From positions 147,169-211,168 of IMG/VR virus record IMGVR_UViG_3300023181_000025: a stretch of DNA of 64,000 nucleotides. One strand, written 5' to 3'. Below are positions 7,891 to 15,962 of the stretch, one piece after another. Position numbers and translations under genes: made by a program. The notes beneath the pieces are model-generated. The model saw nothing but the letters and a program-made list of their open reading frames with translations. It was not told the origin of the DNA and did no database searches. The DNA is from a virus. The stretch's first letter is position 1; each line of letters opens with the position of its first letter.

Positions 7891-8510
7891 AAATTATCAG
7901 CAAATTTAAAGATTTTTATGATTCTGCCGGGGAAATTGACTATTCATTTAATTGGATAAGAGGGGAGCCGGTAGAAAGCCCAAACTGTGTCCATGTAGGT
8001 TACGGGCTAAGGGATTCTGACCGTTTTTCGCATCATCAGGCCCGCAAATCAATTGTATGTTTTTGTGGGAAAATGTATCCATTTCTTACAGCCCTCTCGG
8101 AATATGGAGATCCAATTGAATACATTTACGATAAAGAAAAAATTGCGGCGTGCCTAGAAGAAGAAAATAAAAAGATGAAATTTCTTCGGTGGGACAGTAA
8201 GGGCGAGCCACAAAGGTTCACTGGTCTATATGGCAAAGATTGTATTAATATTAATATGGAATTTAAAACGCCAATTGTATTGTTGGAACAAAAAGTTCTT
8301 ACCGTCAACCCAAACTTAAGTCTAATTAATTTTGGCAAAGCTGTTGGACCATACGATGCCCGCCAACGAATTGAGCAATTTCTTAGAAATGATTTGGCGT
8401 GCGAAAATAAAATACTTGAAACCCCTTCAGATAAAGTTAAGATTCAGGCTCACGGATTTGACCAAAAAACTTCTTTTAGAAAAGATACACCTCCCACACG
8501 AAAACAATGA
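7887..8510 (+). CDS. Conserved phage hypothetical protein, 207 aa
   Basis: The opening MKIISKFKDFYD is a pattern I recognise from many large-phage hypothetical proteins. An internal CFCGKMYPF block has a CxC that may bind metal, and the C-terminal third ends in PTRKQ. It overlaps the 2H gene by ATGA. No function known for this group. Confidence 0.85.
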   Translation: MKIISKFKDFYDSAGEIDYSFNWIRGEPVESPNCVHVGYGLRDSDRFSHHQARKSIVCFCGKMYPFLTALSEYGDPIEYIYDKEKIAACLEEENKKMKFLRWDSKGEPQRFTGLYGKDCININMEFKTPIVLLEQKVLTVNPNLSLINFGKAVGPYDARQRIEQFLRNDLACENKILETPSDKVKIQAHGFDQKTSFRKDTPPTRKQ

Positions 8511-8614
8511 AATTTGAAATTGAATTAAAACAAGTTGCGCTTTGCGAATGTGGGACTTGGGAAGCGCATGAGACGACTCGAAAGATTTGGAGGTTGGGGG
8601 TATTGCCAAAATAA
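8507..8614 (+). CDS. Very small ORF, 35 aa
   Basis: Starts at an ATGA overlap with the preceding stop and ends just before the lipoprotein start. Contains CECG, a possible half zinc site. Plausible from spacing and codon use, but too short to be sure. Confidence 0.45.
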   Translation: MKFEIELKQVALCECGTWEAHETTRKIWRLGVLPK

Positions 8615-8618
8615 AAAA

Positions 8619-8861
8619 ATGAGATTCTTATACACATCAATAATTTGTTTTCTTTTTATCGTATCATGTAATACTAAGGAATCCCCACGGGCCGCAACAA
8701 AAAGATATATTCCCGGTGATAAGCAGGATGAGGCCGCCGCGCTGGTCGCAAAATTAGTTGAATCAATGAAAGATAAAGGGTATAATCCTAATGTAATTAT
8801 GGATTCCGCAAAAGATCAGGTATACGATATTTACAGTGTTCCCGTCGAATTAAAAAAATAA
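8619..8861 (+). CDS. Small lipoprotein, 80 aa
   Basis: The ATG at 8619 gives a clean type II signal: MRFLYTSIICFLFIVSC, with lipobox IVSC and Cys17 as the lipidated residue. The mature part is about 64 residues, Lys-rich with a helical centre. Likely anchored in the host envelope, where phage lipoproteins often act in superinfection exclusion; that role is inference. In-frame sequence upstream of 8619 is rejected because it would hide the signal peptide. Confidence 0.78.
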   Translation: MRFLYTSIICFLFIVSCNTKESPRAATKRYIPGDKQDEAAALVAKLVESMKDKGYNPNVIMDSAKDQVYDIYSVPVELKK

Positions 8862-8862
8862 T

Positions 8863-9063
8863 ATGACTGATTTCGCGGGTAATGAAATATTAGTAAATTG
8901 TAAAGTTGTCTTTTTGAGTAATGACAAAAAGCCTAAATTTGAAAAGGGGGAGGTGATTGGGTTTGCGGGACAATATGTTATTGTTAGTTATATTCCTAAC
9001 GGCTTGACAGGTCGATATGAAATCAAAAAACCGCCGCAATCAATTGTGGTATTTGAAAAATGA
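8863..9063 (+). CDS. Hypothetical protein, 66 aa
   Basis: Beta-barrel-like small protein (VNCKVVFL, GEVIGFAGQYVIVSY, PPQSIVVFEK) resembling SH3-like or KOW-type folds by pattern only. It overlaps the next gene by ATGA. Function unknown. Confidence 0.72.
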   Translation: MTDFAGNEILVNCKVVFLSNDKKPKFEKGEVIGFAGQYVIVSYIPNGLTGRYEIKKPPQSIVVFEK

Positions 9064-9407
9064 ACTGGGCTTTAGAATTTAACAATCAGGCTCAATGTGT
9101 TGTCTCGGATATTAAATCGCACCCATTGAAAAAGAAAATTTGGGGGTATTTGACCAATGACTTTTCCAACGTTATAAAACAATTTAATATTTCCTTTAGC
9201 CAAACCAATTATTTGGAGTCAAAGGAATTTATTAAAATTGCTTCGGATATTTTTCGAGAACCTTTTGATAGAGTAAAGTTTAATGATTTGTTTAAAAATC
9301 ATTTTTTAAAATATAATACTTTTGAAGACGGCATATATAATCCATCTTTTGGCGAATACACAGAAAGAAAAGTCAAGTTGTTATTGGGGATTTATTGGAA
9401 TATTTAA
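9060..9407 (+). CDS. Hypothetical protein, 115 aa
   Basis: Mostly helical, rich in Phe, Asn and Lys. No motif recognised. Starts at an ATGA overlap with the preceding gene. Confidence 0.75.
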   Translation: MNWALEFNNQAQCVVSDIKSHPLKKKIWGYLTNDFSNVIKQFNISFSQTNYLESKEFIKIASDIFREPFDRVKFNDLFKNHFLKYNTFEDGIYNPSFGEYTERKVKLLLGIYWNI

Positions 9408-9408
9408 A

Positions 9409-9666
9409 ATGCAAAACAAAACTATTTTAGTTATGGGTGAGAAGGTTTTCTTCTCTCCAGATTGCGCATCTTGCATTGCAAAGGTCATGGTAAATAGCCA
9501 TAAGAAGGGCATCAAAATTGCGCAGTATTTGTTCACAGAAGGCTTGATACCGGAGCATAAATATGTTCAAGTCTTTTCTAAGAATCTCAGAAATGGATCA
9601 GTAATAAAAAGACACTATTTTGGAAATGAAAGCGACACGAAAGACGGAAATTACAATAGAAATTGA
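9409..9666 (+). CDS. Hypothetical protein, 85 aa
   Basis: The ATG at 9409 follows the previous TAA by one base. A CASC pair (about residues 19-22) may be a metal or redox site. The basic C-terminus overlaps the next gene. No family recognised. Confidence 0.72.
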   Translation: MQNKTILVMGEKVFFSPDCASCIAKVMVNSHKKGIKIAQYLFTEGLIPEHKYVQVFSKNLRNGSVIKRHYFGNESDTKDGNYNRN

Positions 9667-9886
9667 AGGACAAAAATTTGTTTTGTCAGAAAGCGAGGCT
9701 AAGAAATTGCGAGACGCTCTAGATAGCGTTTTGAATGATAAAGTTGCTCAAGCTCCGATTATTCTTGAAAAATGGATTGAGAAAAACAAAGATATTCCAT
9801 ATCCATATAAGCCCTCATACCCCAAAAAGGCCCCTGAATATCCGGGATATTGGCCGGATATTATTTGCAGAACGGTTGATTTTTAA
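9626..9886 (+). CDS. Hypothetical protein with Pro/Tyr-rich tail, 86 aa
   Basis: Starts MKATRKTEITIEIEGQKF and then has a helix with SESEAKKLRDAL. The C-terminus is unusual: repeated Tyr-Pro units (PYPYKPSYP, EYPGYWP) ending in RTVDF. I used ATG 9626 rather than an in-frame TTG at 9620. Function unknown. Confidence 0.75.
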   Translation: MKATRKTEITIEIEGQKFVLSESEAKKLRDALDSVLNDKVAQAPIILEKWIEKNKDIPYPYKPSYPKKAPEYPGYWPDIICRTVDF

Positions 9887-9892
9887 TTTATT

Positions 9893-10039
9893 ATGAAAAA
9901 TATTTTTAAAATTATTGGAATTATTTTTATATCTCCTTTTATGGTTATCCATTTTATCGCGTGGTATTCATTCAATTCATTTCTTGGGGGAACATTAAAC
10001 TATAAAAAATGGGGGCACGCTCCATTAAATCTTCCTTAA
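9893..10039 (+). CDS. Single-pass membrane protein, 48 aa
   Basis: One strongly hydrophobic segment (about residues 5-25) after a Lys start, then a short polar tail ending in PLNLP. The last gene before the GC-rich island. Function unknown. Confidence 0.65.
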   Translation: MKNIFKIIGIIFISPFMVIHFIAWYSFNSFLGGTLNYKKWGHAPLNLP

Positions 10040-10041
10040 TT

Positions 10042-11202
10042 ATGAATAATCTAACGCAATACCCCGAGCCGCCGAACCCTGACGCCGTGATACTCGGGCC
10101 GGGAGGGAGCTTCAAAGTGCCGGAGAGCTTAGCAGGCTTTCAAGGATGGGCATTTTATGAAGACGGAAGAGGCTGGGATGGGCCATATTGGCAACACGGA
10201 GAGTGCCCCCGAGCCATCTACGCCGCACGCCGCGATTCGGACGTGGTGAGGCTGAATATTCCTGATCACCTCGACATTGACGGCGATCCTCCGGACCATC
10301 GGACGTATAGGCACGAGGAAGCAGAAGATTTACCGCCGGAAAAAACATCGCCCGTAGCAAAGAGCGGCCTGCCGCCATACTTTCAGGAAGATGTCACGGT
10401 TGAGGAGCACGAGGCCGACTTGGGGGCGTTTTTAAATGCCATGGAGAAGCAGCACCCGAAAGACGTTTTTCGTGAGTGCGACAAGTGCGAGTCTTTAGGT
10501 GCTCAACTCGTCTGTGGAGACACCGGGCAGTGCTGCGCGGAGAACGGCGAACGGAAATTCCTGCATCTGGCTGCACAAGGATTGAAGCCGCTTACCGACG
10601 AGGAAGTTCAAAGGTGGGCTGACACGGCATTCACCAAGTTTACCACCCCACCCCTTGCCGGTTCAGGGAAGGGGGAGGCGGGGACTCCGAGAGGAATGAG
10701 GGAGTGTCACCGCACGTTCATGGAAATGTTCCCATGGCTGGACAAACAATTCTCCAGCTACGACGAGTGGATAGTTTCCGACGACGACCACGCACGATCA
10801 TTCCGCCAAGGATGGGCGGCCAACACCAGGGCTCTCGCCTCAGCGCGGGCGGAGATCGAGGACATTAGAACCTTCGCGCAGAAATTACAGGATGATGTTC
10901 GTTCACTTTGCGGAACGCCGGTCGGAGTCTCGACCCGAGACGGCATTTCCTTGCTCAAGGCAGAGATCGAGAGGCTGAGGGGTGCGCCAGTCACAATCGA
11001 CGGTAGGAACTTTAAGACGCCGCTTGAGGCCTCCCTGCATCTGCTTTGGCTGCTGCAACGCCTGAGCTATTACGAGCCGCACCGCGAAGGAATGCCCGCA
11101 GACGGCCCACGATTCCGCCAAGGGATCATTGAGTCCCGCAAACTCCTTTCCACCATTGGATACATGAAGGAAGCCACCAACGCGGGAGGCTCCGGTGAGT
11201 GA
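10042..11202 (+). CDS. Large hypothetical protein in a GC-rich island, 386 aa
   Basis: The ATG at 10042 follows the previous stop by 2 nt; upstream in-frame codons overlap that gene. Base composition is clearly richer in G+C than every neighbour, and codons favour GCC, GAG and CGC. The protein is acidic and modular: a Pro/Gly-rich N-terminus, a Cys-rich middle (CDKCESL, CGDTGQCC, residues about 148-180), a helical coiled-coil-like part (about 265-320) and a helical C-terminus. No known domain recognised. Probably a recent transfer from a high-GC phage or host. Confidence 0.82.
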   Translation: MNNLTQYPEPPNPDAVILGPGGSFKVPESLAGFQGWAFYEDGRGWDGPYWQHGECPRAIYAARRDSDVVRLNIPDHLDIDGDPPDHRTYRHEEAEDLPPEKTSPVAKSGLPPYFQEDVTVEEHEADLGAFLNAMEKQHPKDVFRECDKCESLGAQLVCGDTGQCCAENGERKFLHLAAQGLKPLTDEEVQRWADTAFTKFTTPPLAGSGKGEAGTPRGMRECHRTFMEMFPWLDKQFSSYDEWIVSDDDHARSFRQGWAANTRALASARAEIEDIRTFAQKLQDDVRSLCGTPVGVSTRDGISLLKAEIERLRGAPVTIDGRNFKTPLEASLHLLWLLQRLSYYEPHREGMPADGPRFRQGIIESRKLLSTIGYMKEATNAGGSGE

Positions 11203-11617
11203 GCTTCTGCCATGCCCGTTTTGCGGAAACAGTGCTATAATTAGAAAATATGATGGTGAATGGTATATCCGCTGTTACGGAAATGGAAGTTGTCATGCTA
11301 ATCCGTTTTACGCAGATCCAGACCGAGAAATAGTTTGTAAACGCTGGAACACCCGCGCCCCGTCAGCCGGTGAAGCAGAGGTTAGGGGAGAGCTAAAGCG
11401 AATCAAAGTCCACTTTGCCGAAGATATGGTTGACAAACGAGAGGAAATGCGCGCATTACGTTCGATAGCTGATAAACTTGAAGAGGCGGGAACATTTCTT
11501 CGTCAAGATTTAGAATTAGAATTAATTGATAGAAGACAAATTAATACCTCTAAATGGTGCTCCCTAGTAAATTGGAACGAAGTTTTGGCCGAATACGCTG
11601 TGTTTAAAAACGAGTAA
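11195..11617 (+). CDS. Lar-like restriction-alleviation zinc protein, 140 aa
   Basis: GTG start overlapping the preceding stop. The N-terminus ELLPCPFCGNSA, then YIRCYG, and RWNTR at about residue 50 match the Lar family (restriction alleviation protein), whose members blunt type I restriction in some phages and are generally zinc-binding. The C-terminal 85 residues are helical and AT-rich in coding, so the composition junction of the island lies inside this gene, near 11230. Activity is inferred from the motif only. Confidence 0.8.
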   Translation: MSELLPCPFCGNSAIIRKYDGEWYIRCYGNGSCHANPFYADPDREIVCKRWNTRAPSAGEAEVRGELKRIKVHFAEDMVDKREEMRALRSIADKLEEAGTFLRQDLELELIDRRQINTSKWCSLVNWNEVLAEYAVFKNE

Positions 11618-11627
11618 CTACAAATAT

Positions 11628-11993
11628 ATGAAAACTAAAAAAGAAATACTTGAATACGTAATCAGTGAAATTTGCGCACAGGGGCGGGCAACAAATGGAA
11701 GTCATTGCTGTCTCGAAACGAATGACGGAAAGCGTTGCGCATTTAGTTTATGTATAACTGATGATAGTCGAAAGGCTTTAATTTTATCTAATTATAGCGG
11801 GGCCGTAAGCGGCCTAAGCGATTGGGAGATTGAACAATATCTTAAACCAGAGTTTCACGGTCACGAGAGGGAATTTTGGGAAAACCTTCAAGTTCTTCAT
11901 GACGTAGCAACGAATTGGGAAAATTATAGCGGCCCAACACTATTATCCTCTGAAGGGGTAAAACAATATAAAAAAATTCTTAATAACGAATAA
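11628..11993 (+). CDS. NR/FHD family member 1, 121 aa
   Basis: Most diverged of eight paralogs in this window. It keeps the helical start (KKEILEYVISEI), a Cys block (GSHCCLETNDGKRCAFSLC), and the C-terminal HGHEREFWENLQVLHD followed by NWENYSG. The other members are at 23570, 23975, 37051, 38734, 39909, 42563 and 42962. The conserved Cys and His suggest a metal site. Function unknown. Confidence 0.85.
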   Translation: MKTKKEILEYVISEICAQGRATNGSHCCLETNDGKRCAFSLCITDDSRKALILSNYSGAVSGLSDWEIEQYLKPEFHGHEREFWENLQVLHDVATNWENYSGPTLLSSEGVKQYKKILNNE

Positions 11994-11997
11994 AATT

Positions 11998-12474
11998 ATG
12001 AATAGATCTCTATTTTATAAGGCGTGGCACGAGGCCGATAGCCAGAAAAACATTAAATTTCAAAACATTTTAATCGACCGGCAAACTTTTAATGTAATTA
12101 ATTTAATTTCAAGGCGGCCATCCAGAAGTTGGGCAGGTATTAAGAGGGAGGCAAAGAAATTTGGTTTTAAGCCGTCCACTTACGGGTATGCTTTAATTGG
12201 CAAAAATTTTGTAGTCAAAACCTCTGGCTTTTGCGGCAAAAAACCCAAAAAGGCTTGTCCCACTTATGAAATTAAAAATACCGGCTGGATATTACAACCT
12301 AAACTGGATTTACTTGCTGACGATTTTAAAGAGAGTCATTGGGAGGTATTGGTAAAAAATGGATGGGCAAAAAAAGAAGTTAATTATACATATAATATTC
12401 CCGGTTTTGGAGAGGACGCCCATGAGCAAAATTGGGGAATTTTAAACGGAGAATTCGTTCAGCATGATTGGTAA
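11998..12474 (+). CDS. Possible minimal kinase-like (APH-fold) protein, 158 aa
   Basis: The C-terminus reads EDAHEQNWGILNG then FVQHDW, echoing the DxHxxN catalytic loop and DW/DFG motif of aminoglycoside-phosphotransferase-type kinases. The centre GYALIGKNFVVKTSG resembles the glycine-rich loop plus ATP-contacting Lys. The protein is too short for a complete kinase. This may be a reduced or inactive member; the resemblance is by eye only. Confidence 0.75.
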   Translation: MNRSLFYKAWHEADSQKNIKFQNILIDRQTFNVINLISRRPSRSWAGIKREAKKFGFKPSTYGYALIGKNFVVKTSGFCGKKPKKACPTYEIKNTGWILQPKLDLLADDFKESHWEVLVKNGWAKKEVNYTYNIPGFGEDAHEQNWGILNGEFVQHDW

Positions 12475-12610
12475 AATATTTATTTTGTTGTTGTTTGTTG
12501 GGTTGACAAATTGCGCGAATGGCTATAAACCTGTCCCCGAAAAATTAGAGCTTCAATTGCCTTTGGTTGGCGGACCAAAATTTACCATGGGGTTTGAAAA
12601 GATAAAATGA
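12464..12610 (+). CDS. Small lipoprotein, 48 aa
   Basis: Overlaps the end of the previous gene in another frame. MIGKIFILLLFVGLTNC is a lipoprotein signal with lipobox LTNC (Cys17), leaving a mature peptide of about 32 residues. It overlaps the next start by 4 nt. Role unknown. Confidence 0.65.
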   Translation: MIGKIFILLLFVGLTNCANGYKPVPEKLELQLPLVGGPKFTMGFEKIK

Positions 12611-13095
12611 AGATATTTAATACAATTTTATTTAGCCGCAAAAGAGTCGAATTGGGCGGCGATAGCCACATTATTCAATATACTATCTTTGAAAATAAGA
12701 AATTTGGTGGAATTTGGTTTTATAACTGGGGAAAAGTAGGGTCAAAATCGGAGACCGGAGGAACAAGATTTCACACTCATGCATTTAATTCGTTTTGTTT
12801 TACTCTCAAAGGGTCATATGATCAAGAAGTAATTGATGAGAATGGAATAAAAAAAGAACGCGTGCGAAAATTGTTTAGGCCTAGGTTTCTACCCCGTAAT
12901 TATACCCACAGGATTACCAATGCAGCGCCCGGCACTTGGACTTGTGTGATTTTCGGTAAGTGGTCTAAGTTTTGGTTTGAGTATTTCCAAGATACAAATA
13001 CATGGGTTCAATTTAGTCACGGAAGAAAAGTTATTGACAAAATTACTAATTCCACATATTCTCAAATTAAAGAATTAATAAAAAATGAGCAATGA
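12607..13095 (+). CDS. Cupin-like protein, 162 aa
   Basis: The centre matches a cupin barrel: motif 1 TRFHTHAFNSFCFTLKGSY (about 56-74) and motif 2 FLPRNYTHRI then WTCVIFG. Both His of HTH and the later His in YTHR could bind a metal. Phage cupins of this length are usually unassigned; sugar or dioxygenase roles exist in the superfamily. Starts on an ATGA overlap. Confidence 0.8.
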   Translation: MKIFNTILFSRKRVELGGDSHIIQYTIFENKKFGGIWFYNWGKVGSKSETGGTRFHTHAFNSFCFTLKGSYDQEVIDENGIKKERVRKLFRPRFLPRNYTHRITNAAPGTWTCVIFGKWSKFWFEYFQDTNTWVQFSHGRKVIDKITNSTYSQIKELIKNEQ

Positions 13096-13336
13096 ACTAT
13101 TAAATAAACAGATTGATCAGGGTGAGAAATGGAGCCTTGCCTGTCTAGAGGCGGGCGAATGGGAAATCGCTGACGTATATATTTCTAATTCTCCGGGAAA
13201 AACAATGGAATTGGCTCAAGAAAAACTTGGGGCTGCTTACGGCAGGTCTTGCAGTTGGCAGCAGATAAAAAACTTAGGTTATATTTTAGTTAGGTTTAAT
13301 CAAACGGCGAAAATCACAGGAGTTTTAAATGAATAA
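13085..13336 (+). CDS. Hypothetical protein, 83 aa
   Basis: Overlaps the cupin gene by 11 nt. Contains a possible small helix-loop region (GAAYGRSCSWQQIKNLGYILVRF). No known family. Confidence 0.72.
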   Translation: MSNELLNKQIDQGEKWSLACLEAGEWEIADVYISNSPGKTMELAQEKLGAAYGRSCSWQQIKNLGYILVRFNQTAKITGVLNE

Positions 13337-13348
13337 AATATTGTTTAT

Positions 13349-13669
13349 ATGATTGAAAGAAAGCAAATATCTTACCAAGAATTAAAGAAGCTCTACCGCG
13401 AAAGGCGCGGATTTATGTTGGCTTTCCCTGTTCCCTCTAGTGGCAAAGGAGTTGAAGAGGTTTCCCAAAAAATGATTGACACTGGAGTGTGTTCCGTGCA
13501 TGCTGAATTCGTAACAAATTACAGGACTAAAAGTGGCGGGGAAATGTGGTTTTTTGTTTACCCACCCGATTCAGATTTCAACAGCGCAAAATTTTACGAA
13601 GATTCTCGCGCCGCACAATTCCACAACATACAATCAGATACTTTGCTAGGATACTTTAATGAGCATTAA
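13349..13669 (+). CDS. Hypothetical protein, 106 aa
   Basis: Alpha/beta protein. The YRERRGFMLAF start and MWFFVYPPDSDF strand suggest a compact fold; two Cys/His residues lie in CSVHAEF. No family recognised. Overlaps the HD gene by 11 nt. Confidence 0.75.
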   Translation: MIERKQISYQELKKLYRERRGFMLAFPVPSSGKGVEEVSQKMIDTGVCSVHAEFVTNYRTKSGGEMWFFVYPPDSDFNSAKFYEDSRAAQFHNIQSDTLLGYFNEH

Positions 13670-14219
13670 TTATATAAATGAGGAAAAACTAGAGCGGGCA
13701 AAACAATTTGCCATTGACGCCCATGAGAGCATTGGGCAAATGAGGAAATATGGCGAGGAAAAGTATTACTTTCATCCTTTACGCGTAGCTGAAACGATTA
13801 AGGCGGTAGGAGGAACGGAAAATATGATCATTGCAGCAAAATTCCACGACATTCTGGAAGACGTGCTTCCATTAAACTCAAGTTACGGACCAGACAAAAT
13901 TCTTAGATTATTTGGGCCAAAAGTTCTTAGTCTGGTTTTTGAACTAACGGACGTATTCACCAAAGAGGCCCACCCACAACATAATAGGAAGTTCCGAAAG
14001 GTGTTTGAAGCGGCAAGACTAGCTTCTATTAGCGATGAAGCAAAAATTATTAAAATGGCGGACATTGCTGATAACAGCCGAAATCTTGACACGTTCCCCG
14101 GATTTAATAGGGTTTGGATTGAAGAAAAAGCAAGACTGATTCCCCTTTTGCTACCAAGCGAAGGGCGTTGGCTGGAAGCTTACACAACTCTTTTGGGAAA
14201 ATGCGGGAAAATTAAATAA
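13659..14219 (+). CDS. HD-domain hydrolase, SpoT/MESH1-like, 186 aa
   Basis: Metal-dependent phosphohydrolase. The HD residues are in order: YYFHPLRVAETI (His39), KFHDILEDV (His63-Asp64, Glu67-Asp68) and KMADIADN (Asp135, Asp138-Asn139). This is the single-domain layout of small alarmone hydrolases (SpoT HD/MESH1), which remove pyrophosphate from (p)ppGpp or act on NADPH. No synthetase domain is present. Cleavage of ppGpp is likely from the family but not proven; another nucleotide is possible. Confidence 0.88.
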   Translation: MSINYINEEKLERAKQFAIDAHESIGQMRKYGEEKYYFHPLRVAETIKAVGGTENMIIAAKFHDILEDVLPLNSSYGPDKILRLFGPKVLSLVFELTDVFTKEAHPQHNRKFRKVFEAARLASISDEAKIIKMADIADNSRNLDTFPGFNRVWIEEKARLIPLLLPSEGRWLEAYTTLLGKCGKIK

Positions 14220-14235
14220 AAATATTATAATTATT

Positions 14236-14763
14236 ATGTCAAAAAAGAAAAATTACACCATTAAAGAACAGTTCGAATACGCCAATTCTTTTGTTGGGAA
14301 AACTGTTTCGATCGAAGAAAGGGTTACAATTTCCAATGTTGGGTGCATTGGGGATATAAGCGAATATCATGAAGACGACGACGGGGAAGAGGATTATCTT
14401 ATTCGAGCGCAAACCATTATTGATGAACAGGGGTTTATTTTTTGTTATCAATATGACGATAACGAACATATTATATTTATTCACCCTTCGGTTTTTCTGC
14501 TAGAAGAAGCCCCTCCAATTGTAAATATTAACGGTTTCCAAGCGCAAGAATTTGAAGATTATATTGAATTTGGATGTGCTAAATTTAATAAAGAAATTCT
14601 TAGGGCAGCGAAAGTTTTCCTTGAAAAGGTGGCCGAAGTAGAGTATAACGCAAAAACAAACAACAGACTAATCGAAAGTGTTCAACTAGGGAGTGGCAAA
14701 TTTTATTTGGATGACCTAAAAAATCTTCTATGGAAAGATGAAAAGAAGGAAGAAAACACCTAA
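14236..14763 (+). CDS. EQxELAK-type protein with shared C-terminal module, 175 aa
   Basis: Starts with the helix IKEQFEYANSFVGKTVS, related to EQIELAKSYVGK in the genes at 22929 and 48713. Near the end is the shared module NGFQAQEFEDYIEFGCAKFN followed by a helix, seen in six proteins of this window. The C-terminal extension has SGKFYLDDL, also shared with 48713. Function unknown. Confidence 0.83.
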   Translation: MSKKKNYTIKEQFEYANSFVGKTVSIEERVTISNVGCIGDISEYHEDDDGEEDYLIRAQTIIDEQGFIFCYQYDDNEHIIFIHPSVFLLEEAPPIVNINGFQAQEFEDYIEFGCAKFNKEILRAAKVFLEKVAEVEYNAKTNNRLIESVQLGSGKFYLDDLKNLLWKDEKKEENT

Positions 14764-14899
14764 TTCTATTGACGCGGGTTCGTATGCTCAACGCAAACGA
14801 GCGCGGCAAAAGCCTGTTCGCCCAAGCGAACGCCACAAGGACAAAAAAAACGATTATGACAGAAAAAAAGAACAAAAATCCGACGAACAAGGTTTATAA
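14738..14899 (+). CDS. Small basic protein, 53 aa
   Basis: Reads through a gap between two genes, in another frame and overlapping both. Extremely basic (MKRRKKTPNSIDAGSYAQR, then many Arg/Lys), with no acidic cluster until the end. Possibly nucleic-acid binding. The composition and ATG placement look like a real small phage gene, but the overlaps lower confidence. Confidence 0.55.
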   Translation: MKRRKKTPNSIDAGSYAQRKRARQKPVRPSERHKDKKNDYDRKKEQKSDEQGL

Positions 14900-15125
14900 G
14901 ATTAAATCTATAGAGGACATTTTCAACCTCCCGACCAAAGAAAACATTTTGGATTGTTTGGAGGATTTAAAAGAATGTCTGATTAAAGGCCGCGAAATAG
15001 AAGAGAAAATTAAATTTTTGGGTTTTACTATTCCGTATTTTAAGATAAGAGAGGTTAATTGGAAAGACGACGGGCTCAGAGAGGTAAAAATTAATCTAAG
15101 CAATGTTTTCATCAGCAATGAATAA
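14856..15125 (+). CDS. Hypothetical protein, 89 aa
   Basis: The ATG at 14856 gives a Lys-rich N-terminus, then helices (SIEDIFNL, LDCLEDLKECL) and a strand region. Longer in-frame starts at 14769 (TTG) overlap the small basic gene and are less likely. No family recognised. Confidence 0.72.
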   Translation: MTEKKNKNPTNKVYKIKSIEDIFNLPTKENILDCLEDLKECLIKGREIEEKIKFLGFTIPYFKIREVNWKDDGLREVKINLSNVFISNE

Positions 15126-15300
15126 AATCCTAACCGCTCACCTTCAAGAATTATTTGATACATATAAATTTTCGCGAATTCAATTGCTTGACATTCAAGA
15201 AAAGATGATTATGTTTGCAATTGAAGCTACCGAAAACGAAGACGTTCGTTTGTTTCTTGAGGATTACAAATTTATTATAGAGAAAAATGATCAAGCTTAA
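15118..15300 (+). CDS. Small helical protein, 60 aa
   Basis: Starts ATG 15118, overlapping the previous stop by 8 nt; an ATG at 15103 would add five residues. All-helical by pattern (LQELFDTYKFSRIQLLDIQE). It overlaps the next gene by 14 nt. Function unknown. Confidence 0.7.
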   Translation: MNKILTAHLQELFDTYKFSRIQLLDIQEKMIMFAIEATENEDVRLFLEDYKFIIEKNDQA

Positions 15301-15718
15301 AACACCACAAGACATTCCAGAGAGTTGGGAAAGGTTTTCAGCAAAAAAGAATACATTTATTAAAATTCGAAAGGCCAAAGGCGGGGAGGTTTTTAACGTT
15401 AGCTGGGGGGACGGAACGCTGGTAGCAGACCCTGATTTGGATTGGATTTTAATTAACCCTGACGGGCAAGAATATCCTTGTAAAAAACACATCTTTGAAA
15501 AGACATACGAAAAAGTAGCGGAATCAGATTTTTACATTAAGAATAAATCTTCTGTTTTGGTTAAAATTCCAGAATTTGAAAAGGTTTCTATTGAAACCTT
15601 GGAAGGAAGCCTTGAATGCGTAGAGTATCCAAACTATATTGCTATTGGAGAAACCCAAGAGCTTTACGCCAATGCCCAATCGTTTGTGAATAAAAACCTA
15701 ACACTGACAAAAATTTAA
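15287..15718 (+). CDS. PGDYG-like phage protein, 143 aa
   Basis: The central part GDGTLVADPDLDWILINPDG then HIFEKTYE resembles the PGDYG-type domain found in small phage and bacterial proteins, where an acidic loop precedes a F..tY helix. The C-terminal part is a second short alpha/beta segment. No activity is known for the group. Confidence 0.78.
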   Translation: MIKLKTPQDIPESWERFSAKKNTFIKIRKAKGGEVFNVSWGDGTLVADPDLDWILINPDGQEYPCKKHIFEKTYEKVAESDFYIKNKSSVLVKIPEFEKVSIETLEGSLECVEYPNYIAIGETQELYANAQSFVNKNLTLTKI

Positions 15719-15719
15719 T

Positions 15720-15962
15720 ATGACGAAAAAATTTAAAGAATCTTATGAATCTCTTCTAAAAATTGTAGTTGATGGACCACAAACAGAAATGGCTCTTAAA
15801 AATGCCGCCGCAAACATTGTGGCAATCATGAACAATGATGGGGGAACGCAAATTGGAAAAGCAATTAGATCTATCAGAAACGATATTATTAGTTCTACTC
15901 AGACTGAGCTCTTGCTTTATGAAGCGGCGGCGCATTTGATTGAAAAAGAAATTAAAAAATGA
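15720..15962 (+). CDS. Hypothetical helical protein, 80 aa
   Basis: Three or four amphipathic helices with alanine-rich faces (KNAAANIVAIM, YEAAAHLIEKEIKK). It overlaps the RNase H start by 4 nt. Function unknown. Confidence 0.72.
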   Translation: MTKKFKESYESLLKIVVDGPQTEMALKNAAANIVAIMNNDGGTQIGKAIRSIRNDIISSTQTELLLYEAAAHLIEKEIKK

